DNA from: Phaeobacter cretensis
GTDB lineage: Bacteria > Pseudomonadota > Alphaproteobacteria > Rhodobacterales > Rhodobacteraceae
DNA length: 64,000 nt
Direction of reading: 5' to 3'
Assembly (NCBI RefSeq): GCF_047372505.1
Contig: NZ_JBKBEU010000001.1
Location: forward strand, 1,984,001 to 2,048,000
Under the pieces are notes generated by a model. The model had not been told where the DNA came from. It was given only the letters and a program-made list of their open reading frames with translations, and did not search any database. This document shows, piece after piece, positions 35,239 to 43,963 of this stretch; positions within the stretch are counted from its first letter, which is position 1; every line of letters begins with the position of its first letter. Both the position numbers and the translations under genes were made by a program.

Positions 35239-35679
35239 TCAATCTTGGCTGCCAAGTTTGATGCGAAATTCTCGTAGAATCGGCAGCGCCGATTTAACCC
35301 GATCGCCGCCCAACTCCTCTACCACTTCTGAAATCATCGGTACGATGCTTGCAAGGGCCGCGTCGCGCGCCTGTCGCCCAGCTGGGCTAATCGCAACCAT
35401 TTTGCGCCGCGCATCATCCCAATCGGGGCGGATATGCACATATCCCGCCGCTTCCAGTTTGCTCAACGTGTTGGTCATTGCTCCACGGGTCACGTGAAAC
35501 GCCTTGGCCAATTGCGCTGGAGATCGTTCAACGCCCGTGCGTGCCAGATGGTTCAAAACTGAAAAATGTGACAACTCCATCCCTTTGGGCAGCACTTGTC
35601 CCAGCCGGGTCCGCGCCAACTGATCTGCCATCAGAATTTCGCTGAATAGCGAAACTGCAAGGGAATTAGTGTCGTCCAT
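35239..35679 (-). CDS. MarR-family transcriptional regulator
   Basis: Winged-helix dimeric regulator, 146 residues. The DNA-binding block reads HFSVLNHLARTGVERSPAQ, then FHVTRGAMTNTLSKLEAAGYV, with the wing residues RPDWDDARRKMVAIS, typical of MarR (the D-R pair is retained). The start overlaps the nitrilase stop by one base (TAATG), so it is the last gene of a nitrilase-marR pair or longer operon. Target genes and ligand are unknown. Confidence 0.9.
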   Translation of the reverse strand: MDDTNSLAVSLFSEILMADQLARTRLGQVLPKGMELSHFSVLNHLARTGVERSPAQLAKAFHVTRGAMTNTLSKLEAAGYVHIRPDWDDARRKMVAISPAGRQARDAALASIVPMISEVVEELGGDRVKSALPILREFRIKLGSQD

Positions 35680-36509
35680 TAGGGTCCGTCAAACTCTCTA
35701 TCATGAGACAGGGAAGGAACCTGCCTGCGCGCTTTTGACACTTTTTCACGGTCGAGATCAACGAAAGTGATCCCGACATCCGTTCCACCATCGGCCAAAA
35801 CCTCACCCCAAGGCGATACGACCAGAGAATGACCATAGGTCCGACGTGATTTACCCTTGCTGGTCGGATGAGTGCCCGTCTGCGCTGGAGCCAACACATA
35901 GCAGCCGGTTTCGATCGCCCGCGCCTGCAGCAATGCATGCCAATGCGCAGCGCCCGTTACATGCGAGAAGGCAGCTGGTGCGATTAAGATCTCTGCACCG
36001 GCTTTTGCCAGACGCCTGTGCAAATAGGGAAAGCGCAGATCGTAGCAGATTGTCAGGCCCAACATTGCAAAGGGTGTCTTTGCCACAACCGCTTGAGTAC
36101 CGGGACGATAGCCATCCGATTCCCGGTATGTTTCCTCTGGCGTCACATCCACATCAAACATGTGGATCTTGTCGTAACGCGCCACGATCTCACCAGAGGG
36201 AGCGATCAGAAACTGGCGGTTGGCAAATCGCCCGTCTACGTCACTGGTCTTGAGTGCCAGTGATCCAAGAGACAGCCATATATCGTGTTGCTGTGCCGTC
36301 TCACGCAATGCCGCCAGTGTTGCGTCATCAGCCTCGTGTTTCAGAACGGATTGCTGGTGGCTGCGACTGCTGGACAAACAATTCGTCACCTCCGGTGTCA
36401 GAACAAACCCCGCCCCACCGACAACGGCATCAGCAATCATGCCCTGTACCATCGCCAAGTTATCTGCAGGCTGATCGCTGGACGTCAATTGAAGCATTGC
36501 CGCGCGCAT
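35679..36509 (-). CDS. Carbon-nitrogen hydrolase (nitrilase superfamily)
   Basis: Amidase of the nitrilase fold, 276 residues. The catalytic triad is visible: Glu 40 in LTPEV, Lys 114 in RYDKIHMF, Cys 155 in TICYDLRFP. Also KIHMFDVDV and ICYDLRFPYLHR place it near Nit1/Nit2-type enzymes. Nit1 hydrolyses deaminated glutathione and Nit2 is an omega-amidase; I cannot separate them from sequence here, though a glutaredoxin gene just upstream makes a glutathione-repair role (Nit1-like) attractive. ATG 36509 is chosen because the protein family starts here; 56 earlier codons overlap the gap and glutaredoxin gene. Confidence 0.85.
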   Translation of the reverse strand: MRAAMLQLTSSDQPADNLAMVQGMIADAVVGGAGFVLTPEVTNCLSSSRSHQQSVLKHEADDATLAALRETAQQHDIWLSLGSLALKTSDVDGRFANRQFLIAPSGEIVARYDKIHMFDVDVTPEETYRESDGYRPGTQAVVAKTPFAMLGLTICYDLRFPYLHRRLAKAGAEILIAPAAFSHVTGAAHWHALLQARAIETGCYVLAPAQTGTHPTSKGKSRRTYGHSLVVSPWGEVLADGGTDVGITFVDLDREKVSKARRQVPSLSHDREFDGP

Positions 36510-36552
36510 TATGTATCCTCCAGCTATGACGTAACTGATAGCATGCGCGACC

Positions 36553-36810
36553 TTAGCCTGCCAAAAGCGAATCCAGCTTACTGGAGCGATCCAGAGCATA
36601 CAGTTCGTCGCAGCCACCGACATGCGTTTCACCGACAAAAATCTGCGGTACCGTACGCCCGCCGTTAGCACGCTCAATCATCTCAGCCTTGCGCTGAGGA
36701 TTTGCCAAGACGTCGATTTCATCGAATGCCACACCCTTTTGCGTCAGTAGGCGTTTGGCTGCATGGCAAAACCCGCAGAGCGGTGATGTGTAGATTTCGA
36801 CCGGTTTCAT
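36553..36810 (-). CDS. grxC: Glutaredoxin 3
   Basis: Small glutathione-dependent thiol-disulfide oxidoreductase, 85 residues. The active site is CGFC (Cys 12, Cys 15), a variant of the usual CPYC in which Gly-Phe replaces Pro-Tyr. GRTVPQIFVGETHVGGCDEL contains the cis-Pro and glutathione-binding GG. Length matches class 1 monomeric glutaredoxins. It lies between comF and nitrilase genes on the same strand, consistent with one transcript comF-grxC-nit-marR. Confidence 0.92.
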   Translation of the reverse strand: MKPVEIYTSPLCGFCHAAKRLLTQKGVAFDEIDVLANPQRKAEMIERANGGRTVPQIFVGETHVGGCDELYALDRSSKLDSLLAG

Positions 36811-36895
36811 TCAGGTCTCCGTTTGGATGTGTCAGTTGGCTTGGCCCTGAACTTGGGCAGTCCATCGGAAAATTGCCAGCCCCGGCGCGTTCAGA

Positions 36896-37624
36896 TCACG
36901 TGTGCGTGACCCTTGCAAGCACTGCCACACGTACTGCCTTGGCACCAGCGTCTAGGCAAGCCTCACTACCGGCGCTTAATGTGGCACCGCTGGTCATTAC
37001 ATCATCAATCAGTAAAATTGTACGGCCCCTTAGCCGTTCAATATGTTTCGGATGCGCGCTGATCGACTGTGCCAATGTTGCGTATCGCTCTCGACGGCTT
37101 TGCCCCTCCAGTGATGGTGTTCTCAGGGTGCGGCGCAGCAGGTCAGGGCAATAGTCCAACCCTTCACTACGAGCTACTTCCCGCGCCAAAAGGTCGGATT
37201 GATTGTATCTGCGTCGCAGAAAACGCGACCAATGCAGCGGCACTGGTGCGAGCAGCGGTTCATCCGTCAGCAAATCCGCAGCCGCCCGTCCCAACCAATT
37301 GGCCGCCGGCCTGGCGATCTCCGTTCGATCTCCATGCTTCAAAGCTAGAATCAGACGTCGGGCGGTACCTTCATAGATCAGCGCAGCTCGCCCCTTCTGC
37401 CATGGGCGCGGGTGATCAATGCAATCGTCACATTCAATACGAAACCCGTCGTCCTCACCAATCAACGGCATACCACAACTGTCGCAACAGGTCCCGCTCA
37501 CAAAGGCCGTGTCACGCCAACATGTACCACAGAGGCCAAAATCACTTTCGACCCAATCTCCGCAAGCCAGACAGCGTGGCGGGTAGATCAGGGAAACAGC
37601 CGTTTGTATCCGCGCCTTCAACAT
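36896..37624 (-). CDS. comF: ComF-family phosphoribosyltransferase-like protein
   Basis: 242 residues. An N-terminal zinc-ribbon-like region has three Cys pairs (CLACGDW, CGTCWRD, CDSCGMP, plus CDDC at about residue 66), then a type I phosphoribosyltransferase fold with the PRPP loop ILLIDDVMTSGAT near the C-terminus. ComF proteins support DNA uptake in competent species and are also widespread in bacteria with no known competence, so the role here is inferred. The frame is complete. It is divergent from the NDUFAF5-like methyltransferase with only 14 bases between starts. Confidence 0.88.
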   Translation of the reverse strand: MLKARIQTAVSLIYPPRCLACGDWVESDFGLCGTCWRDTAFVSGTCCDSCGMPLIGEDDGFRIECDDCIDHPRPWQKGRAALIYEGTARRLILALKHGDRTEIARPAANWLGRAAADLLTDEPLLAPVPLHWSRFLRRRYNQSDLLAREVARSEGLDYCPDLLRRTLRTPSLEGQSRRERYATLAQSISAHPKHIERLRGRTILLIDDVMTSGATLSAGSEACLDAGAKAVRVAVLARVTHT

Positions 37625-37638
37625 CCTAAATAGCCCTT

Positions 37639-38469
37639 ATGACCCAAGCCACGACGCCCCGCCCGCAGCTTTTTGACCGCAGTGCCATTGCGGCCCATCG
37701 CAAACGCCTCAAATCCCACGCATTGTTTCTGCATGACATCGCCCGAGATGAAATTGAGGATCGACTGTCGATGGTTAACAAGGTCTTTACCCGGCCCGCG
37801 CTTGTTGCGCCTTTTGCGGAAGGCTGGGAGACTTGCCTGCCTGAAGCCAAACATGTCGCGGATGACGAGACACTGGATCTGGCAGTCGGCGCACATGATC
37901 TGGTTGTTCACGCCATGTCGCTGCATTGGGCTAATGATCCCGTTGGACAGCTGATCCAGTGCCGCCGCGCGCTAACCGAAGATGGGCTATTGCTGGTATT
38001 AATGCTGGGCGGTCAGACCCTGCACGAGTTGCGCAGCGCATTGGCCACCGCCGAAACTCAGCTCAGTGGTGGGTTATCCCCTCGTGTTGCACCGATGGGG
38101 GAAGTTCGCGACCTCGGCGCGTTGTTGCAGCGCGCCGGGTTTGCATTGCCGGTAGCCGACGTCGTGCCCCTGATGGCGAAATACCGCGACCTTCCACATC
38201 TGATGCAAGAACTGCGCGGTATGGGCGAAACCAACGCAATGACCCAAAGGCAAAAGTTCGCGACACCGCGCTCTCTGTTTATGGAGACCGAAGGGATCTA
38301 TCGTGCAACCTACGCAACAGAGGACGGTCTTCTGCCTGCTACTTTTGAACTGATCTGCCTTACAGGGTGGTCCCCATCCGAAAGCCAACAAAAACCGCTA
38401 CGCCCCGGGTCAGCAACAGCCCGGTTGGCGGATGCGCTGAAAGTGCCGGAAACACCATTACCAAAGTAG
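37639..38469 (+). CDS. SAM-dependent methyltransferase-fold protein, NDUFAF5/BioC-like
   Basis: 276 residues, class I methyltransferase fold. It opens QLFDRSAIAAHRKRL, the hallmark of the NDUFAF5 (complex I assembly) group in mitochondria and alphaproteobacteria, with VVHAMSLHWANDPVGQL and later PLMAKYRDLPHLMQELRGMGE. The canonical glycine-rich SAM loop is degenerate: no clear GxGxG is seen around residues 60-75. Human NDUFAF5 acts as an arginine hydroxylase on complex I subunit NDUFS7. A similar role on the bacterial NADH dehydrogenase is an inference. It is divergent from comF. Confidence 0.8.
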   Translation: MTQATTPRPQLFDRSAIAAHRKRLKSHALFLHDIARDEIEDRLSMVNKVFTRPALVAPFAEGWETCLPEAKHVADDETLDLAVGAHDLVVHAMSLHWANDPVGQLIQCRRALTEDGLLLVLMLGGQTLHELRSALATAETQLSGGLSPRVAPMGEVRDLGALLQRAGFALPVADVVPLMAKYRDLPHLMQELRGMGETNAMTQRQKFATPRSLFMETEGIYRATYATEDGLLPATFELICLTGWSPSESQQKPLRPGSATARLADALKVPETPLPK

Positions 38470-38597
38470 ACAGCCTTGATCATAGGGCTAGCCTATAGCT
38501 CTGGTGGAATGATCCAATTGGCTATTTCCACCGTATCTTCATATTGCTAACGCGGACGACTTGTCTGCTAACCGATTACCGCACAGGACACCGATAG

Positions 38598-39659
38598 ATG
38601 CTGGACGCCAATGCCCCCGCCACCTGCCCTGCTCACGCACCCGCAGATCACCCAAAGATCGCCCCGGCGAAAGTCGGCGTTCTGCTGGCGAACCTCGGCA
38701 CCCCAGATGATTATAGCTACTGGCCTATGCGCCGTTATCTGAGTGAGTTCCTGTCCGACAAGCGGGTCATCGATTATCCCGCATGGAAATGGCAACCGCT
38801 GCTGCAATTGATCATTCTTGCGAAACGGCCGTTCACGTCTGGCGCCGCCTATAAATCCATCTGGAACCACGAACAGGGCGAAAGCCCCTTGATGACGATC
38901 TCCAAAGACCAGACAGCAGCCATGTCAAAGGCCTTGCAAACGCGATATGGCGCGAAGGTTATGGTTGATTTCTGTATGCGCTACGGCAACCCATCGACCA
39001 AATCCAAAGTCCGCGAGATGATTGCGGCCGGTTGCCAGAAAATCCTGTTTGTACCTCTTTATCCGCAATATGCCGCTGCGACGTCCGCGACCGCAAATGA
39101 CCAGTTCTTTCGTGCCCTGATGGATGAAACATGGCAGCCCGCTGCGCGAACCGTTGCCCCATATTTCGACGACCCGGCTTATATTGACGCGTTGGCCCAG
39201 TCGGTTGAAAAATCTTATGCTGCAGCTGATAAAAAACCCGATATCTTGGTGGTTTCCTACCACGGTATGCCCAAGCGATATCTAATGCAGGGTGATCCCT
39301 ACCATTGCCATTGTCAGAAAACCACGCGCCTGCTGAAGGAGCGGTTGGGTTGGGCTGACACGGAAATCACAACCACCTTTCAATCCGTTTTTGGCCCCGA
39401 AGAATGGTTGAAACCCTACACAGTGGATCATGTCGCCACCCTTGCCAAAGAGGGCAAGAAAAACATCGCGGTCATCGCCCCGGCGTTCTCGGCCGACTGT
39501 ATTGAAACGTTGGAAGAGATCAACGAAGAGATCCGCGAGAGCTTTGAACATGCAGGCGGCGAGGAGTTCCTCTACATCCCCTGTCTGAACGATGGTGCGG
39601 AACATATCGACGCGTTGTCTGGTGTGATCGAACGCAATTTGAAAGGGTGGCTGGACTAA
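38598..39659 (+). CDS. hemH: Ferrochelatase
   Basis: Inserts iron into protoporphyrin IX, the last step of haem synthesis, 353 residues. Seen: KVGVLLANLGTPD, FLSDKRVIDYP, VVSYHGMPKRYLMQGDPY (catalytic His region), QSVFGPEEWLKPYT, and AFSADCIETLEEI with the family's late block. The length is at the longer end, with about 20 extra N-terminal residues. The distance to neighbours suggests its own promoter in the 128-base gap upstream. A GC hairpin follows the stop. Confidence 0.96.
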   Translation: MLDANAPATCPAHAPADHPKIAPAKVGVLLANLGTPDDYSYWPMRRYLSEFLSDKRVIDYPAWKWQPLLQLIILAKRPFTSGAAYKSIWNHEQGESPLMTISKDQTAAMSKALQTRYGAKVMVDFCMRYGNPSTKSKVREMIAAGCQKILFVPLYPQYAAATSATANDQFFRALMDETWQPAARTVAPYFDDPAYIDALAQSVEKSYAAADKKPDILVVSYHGMPKRYLMQGDPYHCHCQKTTRLLKERLGWADTEITTTFQSVFGPEEWLKPYTVDHVATLAKEGKKNIAVIAPAFSADCIETLEEINEEIRESFEHAGGEEFLYIPCLNDGAEHIDALSGVIERNLKGWLD

Positions 39660-39732
39660 CTGCCCTACGCCGGTCCAAATAGCTCAAATGCCCCGGCCAA
39701 CGGGGCTTAAGACGTTTGAACAGGGGCATTCC

Positions 39733-42700
39733 ATGACCGCATTTCACTGGGCCAACGCCCTTCATGACCATTGGGGCATCTCCGCGGAGCTGACTAAGCT
39801 GGACGGCGAATACGATCTGAACTTTCGTGCAGCCTCAGTTGATGGGCAGGGTTATATACTGAAGGCCATGCGCCCGGGCTGCGCCTCCGATCTTGTGGAT
39901 ATGCAGATTGCTGCGCTGGCGCATATTAGACAGACCAACCCAAACTTGCCGTTTCCCCGTGTTGTTCCGGCAGCAAAAGGCGGTTTCTGCCTGACCCTTC
40001 CAGACGAGACTGGAGCGCAGCGGCTGGTTTGGCTTCAGACCCTGCTGCCGGGTCAGTGTTATGCCAAGTCCGCACCAAAATCACCTGATCTTATCCGCCA
40101 GATCGGCAAAACACTTGCAGGTACAACCCGCGCCTTGGAAAACTTTGAACACCCAAGCCTTGAACGTGGTTTCAAATGGGATCTGATGGCCGCATCGTGG
40201 ATCGCGAGCGAAGTAAGCTGTATCGTCGACATCAAACGTCAGGCATTGATTTCAGAGATTTGCGCCAACTTTGAGGCGTTAAAACCGCAGTTAGCGTCAC
40301 TGCCAAAGCAGGCGATTCATAACGATGCAAACGACTATAACATCTTGGTCACCGGAAGCCTTTGCGAACCACGCGCGATTAGCGGGCTGATTGATCTTGG
40401 TGACATGTGCGTGGCACCAAGGATCTGTGATCTGGCCATTGCCGCGGCCTATGTTGTACTAGACCACCCGAAGCCTCAAAGCGCCCTATCAGCGCTGGTG
40501 GCTGGCTATCATTCTACCAATCTACTGACGACAGAGGAACTCGATCTTCTCTGGCCTCTATTGTGCATGCGATTGGCCGTTAGCGTCGTGAATTCCACAC
40601 TCGTCGCCAAAGACAATTCTGATGATCCTTATGTGACCATTTCTCAGGCTCCTGCATGGCGTTTTCTTGAGCAGCCAAACGAGCATCCTTCCCTTATTTC
40701 AGCGCGCCTGCGGGCGGCTTGCGATCTACCTGTCGTGGATGGTGCAGGCAGTATTTTGTCATATTTAGAGACACATAATGGCGGTTTTGCTCCCTTGATG
40801 GGCCGCCATCTTACGGATCTTCCGATGGGATCTCTTTCTGTCGAAAACTCAACGTGGCCACAGAACCCGTTTGACATGCCACTGGCGGAAGCGGCTGAGG
40901 TCGGTTCTGAATTTGCCGGCGAAGATGGCTCGGATTGGTGGCTCGGATACTATAATGAACCCCGTTTGATCTATACTGCAAACGCGTTCAGAAAAGGACA
41001 CCACAAGGCCAGCGATCGTCGCACGGTACATCTGGCAGTGGACGTCTTTGCACCGGCAGCGCAATCGCTACATGCGCCACTAGATGGCGAAGTCGTTGTG
41101 GTAGAAGATCGGGCCAACCATCTAGACTACGGCGGTGTAATCATCCTGAAGCACCACACAGATACTGGAGAAGATTTCTATACGCTCTATGGGCACCTTG
41201 ATCCGGAGTGCTGCACACGTCTTGCGATTGGCGACAAGGTCGAAAAAGGTGCGCCATTCTGCCAACTGGGCTCCCCAGATCAAAACGGGGGGTGGGCCCC
41301 ACATGTGCATTTTCAGCTTTCTCTGTCGACAAAGGGAATCGAAAGCGATTGGCCCGGTGTCGCAGATCCCGATGATCTGGTTCTTTGGAATGCACTCTGC
41401 CCGAACCCTGCCCCGCTGCTAAACCTTCCGAACGCCAAAGTGCGATATAAACCGACCGAAAAATCCACTATTCTGGACGGGCGGCGCAACCATTTTGGCA
41501 GAAACCTTAGCCTAACATACAGTGATCCAGTTATGTTGATGCGCGGCTGGAAACACCATCTATTCGATGAATGGGCGCGCCCGTATCTCGATGCATACAA
41601 TAACGTGCCTCACGTAGGACATGCCCATCCGCGTATCCAGGCCGTCGCTGCAGATCAGCTGAAACGAATGAACTCTAACACTCGCTATCTGCACCCTGCA
41701 CAGACGTCATTCGCCGAAAAGATCCTGTCAAAAATGCCGGATCATCTGGATGTCTGCTTCTTCGTCAATTCAGGAACCGAAGCAAATGAACTGGCTCTTC
41801 GCCTTGCTCGTGCACATACCGGCGCGAAGGGAATGGTATCGCCTGACCATGGCTATCACGGCAACACCACAGGTGTGATCGACATCTCTGCCTACAAGTT
41901 CAACGCCAAGGGCGGCGTAGGTCCATCTGATTGGGTCGAGTTGGTCGAGGCTGCGGATGACTATCGTGGCAGCTATCGCCGTAGTGATCCGGATCGAGCA
42001 CAGAAATTCGCCGATCTAGTTGATCCGGCCATCACAAAACTGCGCGACAAAGGCCATGGAATAGCTGGTTTCATCGCCGAAACATTTCCTTCTGTAGGCG
42101 GGCAAATCATCCCACCCAAGGGCTACCTCCCCGCTGTGTATGAGAAAATTCGCGCAGCCGGCGGTATCTGTATCGCCGATGAGGTTCAAACCGGCCTTGG
42201 TCGGCTCGGCGAATACTACTTTGGCTTTGAACATCAGGGAGCTACGCCGGATATCGTCGTCCTGGGCAAACCCATTGGCAATGGTCACCCACTTGGAGTC
42301 TTGGTCACAACACGCGCTATCGCTGACAGTTTTGCACAGGGGCCCGAATTCTTTTCAACCTTTGGTGGCTCAACCCTGTCATGCCGGATCGGAACCGAGG
42401 TCCTGACAATCGTCGATGATGAAGGGCTGCAAGAAAACGCCCGCATTCGCGGATCAGAGCTGATGATCGGCTTACAAGAACTACAGTCACGGCATCAGCC
42501 TATCGGAGATGTCCGTGGAATGGGTCTGTTCATCGGCGTTGAACTTATCCGCACTGACGATTCAGAGGCGACCGAGGTTTGCGCCTATGTCAAAAATCGG
42601 ATGCGCGATCATAGAATCCTGATCGGTAGCGAAGGTCCGATGGACAACATCCTGAAAATCCGTCCGCCACTTACCATTGATGCGGAAGGGATCGAGGTAA

Positions 42701-42747
42701 TTTTAAAGACATTGGACAGCATACTATCAGAGGTTCAGATATCCTGA
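39733..42747 (+). CDS. Kinase - M23 peptidase - class III PLP phospholyase fusion
   Basis: 1004 residues in three parts. Residues 1-330: aminoglycoside-phosphotransferase/hydroxylysine-kinase-like fold with catalytic HNDANDYNIL (Asp 198) and metal-binding DLGD (Asp 221, Asp 224). Residues 420-535: M23/LytM-type domain with HLAVD (His 433, Asp 437), YGHLD and HVHF, so all zinc ligands remain. Residues 590-1004: fold-type I PLP enzyme with NSGTEANELA, ADEVQTGLGRLG and Schiff-base Lys 846 in VLGKPIGNGHP. The last part resembles ethanolamine-phosphate and phosphohydroxylysine phospholyases. Such a kinase-phospholyase fusion would phosphorylate an amino alcohol and then eliminate phosphate and ammonia. 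The substrate is unknown. No signal peptide. Start ATG 39733 has AGGGG upstream. Confidence 0.85.
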   Translation: MTAFHWANALHDHWGISAELTKLDGEYDLNFRAASVDGQGYILKAMRPGCASDLVDMQIAALAHIRQTNPNLPFPRVVPAAKGGFCLTLPDETGAQRLVWLQTLLPGQCYAKSAPKSPDLIRQIGKTLAGTTRALENFEHPSLERGFKWDLMAASWIASEVSCIVDIKRQALISEICANFEALKPQLASLPKQAIHNDANDYNILVTGSLCEPRAISGLIDLGDMCVAPRICDLAIAAAYVVLDHPKPQSALSALVAGYHSTNLLTTEELDLLWPLLCMRLAVSVVNSTLVAKDNSDDPYVTISQAPAWRFLEQPNEHPSLISARLRAACDLPVVDGAGSILSYLETHNGGFAPLMGRHLTDLPMGSLSVENSTWPQNPFDMPLAEAAEVGSEFAGEDGSDWWLGYYNEPRLIYTANAFRKGHHKASDRRTVHLAVDVFAPAAQSLHAPLDGEVVVVEDRANHLDYGGVIILKHHTDTGEDFYTLYGHLDPECCTRLAIGDKVEKGAPFCQLGSPDQNGGWAPHVHFQLSLSTKGIESDWPGVADPDDLVLWNALCPNPAPLLNLPNAKVRYKPTEKSTILDGRRNHFGRNLSLTYSDPVMLMRGWKHHLFDEWARPYLDAYNNVPHVGHAHPRIQAVAADQLKRMNSNTRYLHPAQTSFAEKILSKMPDHLDVCFFVNSGTEANELALRLARAHTGAKGMVSPDHGYHGNTTGVIDISAYKFNAKGGVGPSDWVELVEAADDYRGSYRRSDPDRAQKFADLVDPAITKLRDKGHGIAGFIAETFPSVGGQIIPPKGYLPAVYEKIRAAGGICIADEVQTGLGRLGEYYFGFEHQGATPDIVVLGKPIGNGHPLGVLVTTRAIADSFAQGPEFFSTFGGSTLSCRIGTEVLTIVDDEGLQENARIRGSELMIGLQELQSRHQPIGDVRGMGLFIGVELIRTDDSEATEVCAYVKNRMRDHRILIGSEGPMDNILKIRPPLTIDAEGIEVILKTLDSILSEVQIS

Positions 42748-42787
42748 TCCAGCATGGCTAAAATGATGTGGATAGCTGAAAATCGAT

Positions 42788-42817
42788 AAAAAAAGGCGGT
42801 GGAAAACCACCGCCTTT
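42788..42817 (-). terminator. Terminator of the 60-residue protein gene
   Basis: AAAGGCGGTGG pairs perfectly with CCACCGCCTTT around a 4-base loop. On the minus strand it is followed by a T run, about 25 bases after the small gene's stop. Its quality supports the small gene being real and well expressed. Confidence 0.9.
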
Positions 42818-42839
42818 CTTAACTTTCTGACACAAGCAA

Positions 42840-43022
42840 TTAGTTGCTTGCGACAGCTGCGCCAACCAGAACCAGCAGCAGCAGCGGCAGAAGGATGCCG
42901 CTGGAGGAGCTTTCGGTTTGCTCAACAATAACCGGTGCCTCAACAATCGGCTCAGCCAGGTTGCCCGCGGAAGCGGTCGAAGCGGCAGCAGTCAGAGCAG
43001 CAGCGATAACGAGTTTTTTCAT
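42840..43022 (-). CDS. 60-residue exported or membrane small protein
   Basis: Unrecognised protein of 60 residues. It begins MKKLVIAAALTAAASTASA, a textbook signal peptide, followed by a short acidic/proline segment (EPIVEAPVIVEQTESSSS) and a hydrophobic C-terminal helix LLPLLLLVLVGAAVASN. Mature protein would thus be a small single-span envelope peptide of about 40 residues. AGGAGG-like TGGAGG lies 6 bases before ATG 43022, and a strong terminator follows, so it is a monocistronic gene. Function unknown. Similar signal-plus-tail small proteins are common in Rhodobacteraceae. Confidence 0.8.
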   Translation of the reverse strand: MKKLVIAAALTAAASTASAGNLAEPIVEAPVIVEQTESSSSGILLPLLLLVLVGAAVASN

Positions 43023-43163
43023 GTTAACCTCCAAAAATATGCGCAGTTCAGTCCACCTGAACCACGCGCCCAAGACTTACCTCGTGATATTTTTCTAATC
43101 AGCAAAATCCCAGCATTGCAATTGCTTGTTGCATGATTCGACCTTTGGAATGGGTCGATGTCG

Positions 43164-43796
43164 TCAAATAAGCAACACTTGAGTGCCCACTTTCGTAAGC
43201 CCAAACAGCTGCGAAATATGCTCATTATAAAGGCCAATACAGCCGTTTGACGACTTGCGGCCGATCTTGCGCGTATCGTGGGTTCCATGGATTCGGTAAT
43301 ACTTCCAGCTGAGATACAATGCGTGCGTTCCAAGCGGATTGTCCGGACCTGGCGGAATGTAGGCAGGCCATTCGGGATTGCGTTTCAGCATATTCGGAGT
43401 TGGCGCCCACCCTGGACCGTCAACTTTGCGGATGATCTTTGTCCGTCCGCGGCGCGTTAAATCGTCCGAGAGCGGTACAGACGAGGGAAACAGCTTGTAG
43501 ACGCTTTCATCTTCGGACCAGAAATGAAGCGCACGGCTATCGATATCCACCAAAACTGCGCCATTGCGCAGACTGTCAAAATAGGGACGCCAGTTTTTAG
43601 ACCGAAAGGCGGAGATATTCCGCTGGACCGGCGGTTCTGGTTCGGGGGCCGGGCGCAGAGGGTCAGCTACCTCAAGGCCGGCGTCCTGTGCCCAGGCTGT
43701 GCTCGCGATACCGCTTCCGGCCAAAGAGGCGCCAACAGAAACAGAACCGGCAAGAAATCGCCGTCTTGAGAAGGGATCAGAAGGGTTACGGGTCAT
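43164..43796 (-). CDS. Tat-exported L,D-transpeptidase (YkuD) protein
   Basis: Peptidoglycan-modifying enzyme, 210 residues. A twin-arginine signal SRRRFLAGSVSVGASLAG ends near AWAQDA. A linker rich in Pro (PAPEPEPPV) is followed by a YkuD domain: IPPGPDNPLGTHALYL, then HGTHDTRKIGRKSSNGCIGL with catalytic His and Cys. These enzymes form 3-3 cross-links or attach proteins to the cell wall. ATG 43796 is chosen at the Tat signal; 31 earlier codons lack a ribosome site. It is divergent from a CAP-domain lipoprotein gene. Confidence 0.92.
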   Translation of the reverse strand: MTRNPSDPFSRRRFLAGSVSVGASLAGSGIASTAWAQDAGLEVADPLRPAPEPEPPVQRNISAFRSKNWRPYFDSLRNGAVLVDIDSRALHFWSEDESVYKLFPSSVPLSDDLTRRGRTKIIRKVDGPGWAPTPNMLKRNPEWPAYIPPGPDNPLGTHALYLSWKYYRIHGTHDTRKIGRKSSNGCIGLYNEHISQLFGLTKVGTQVLLI

Positions 43797-43963
43797 GACT
43801 TTTCCAAACTGCGGAGATATGCATTCTTTGTTACATATCTTATGGCGCGAATGCCTCAGTCGCAAATCAAACAATCCTACACTGCTCAATTCATCGCCGA
43901 CACGTTTGCGCCTATGCCACAGCCAAGGTATTGGAGCAGCTAGTCAAAGAAACAAGGTTTAGT

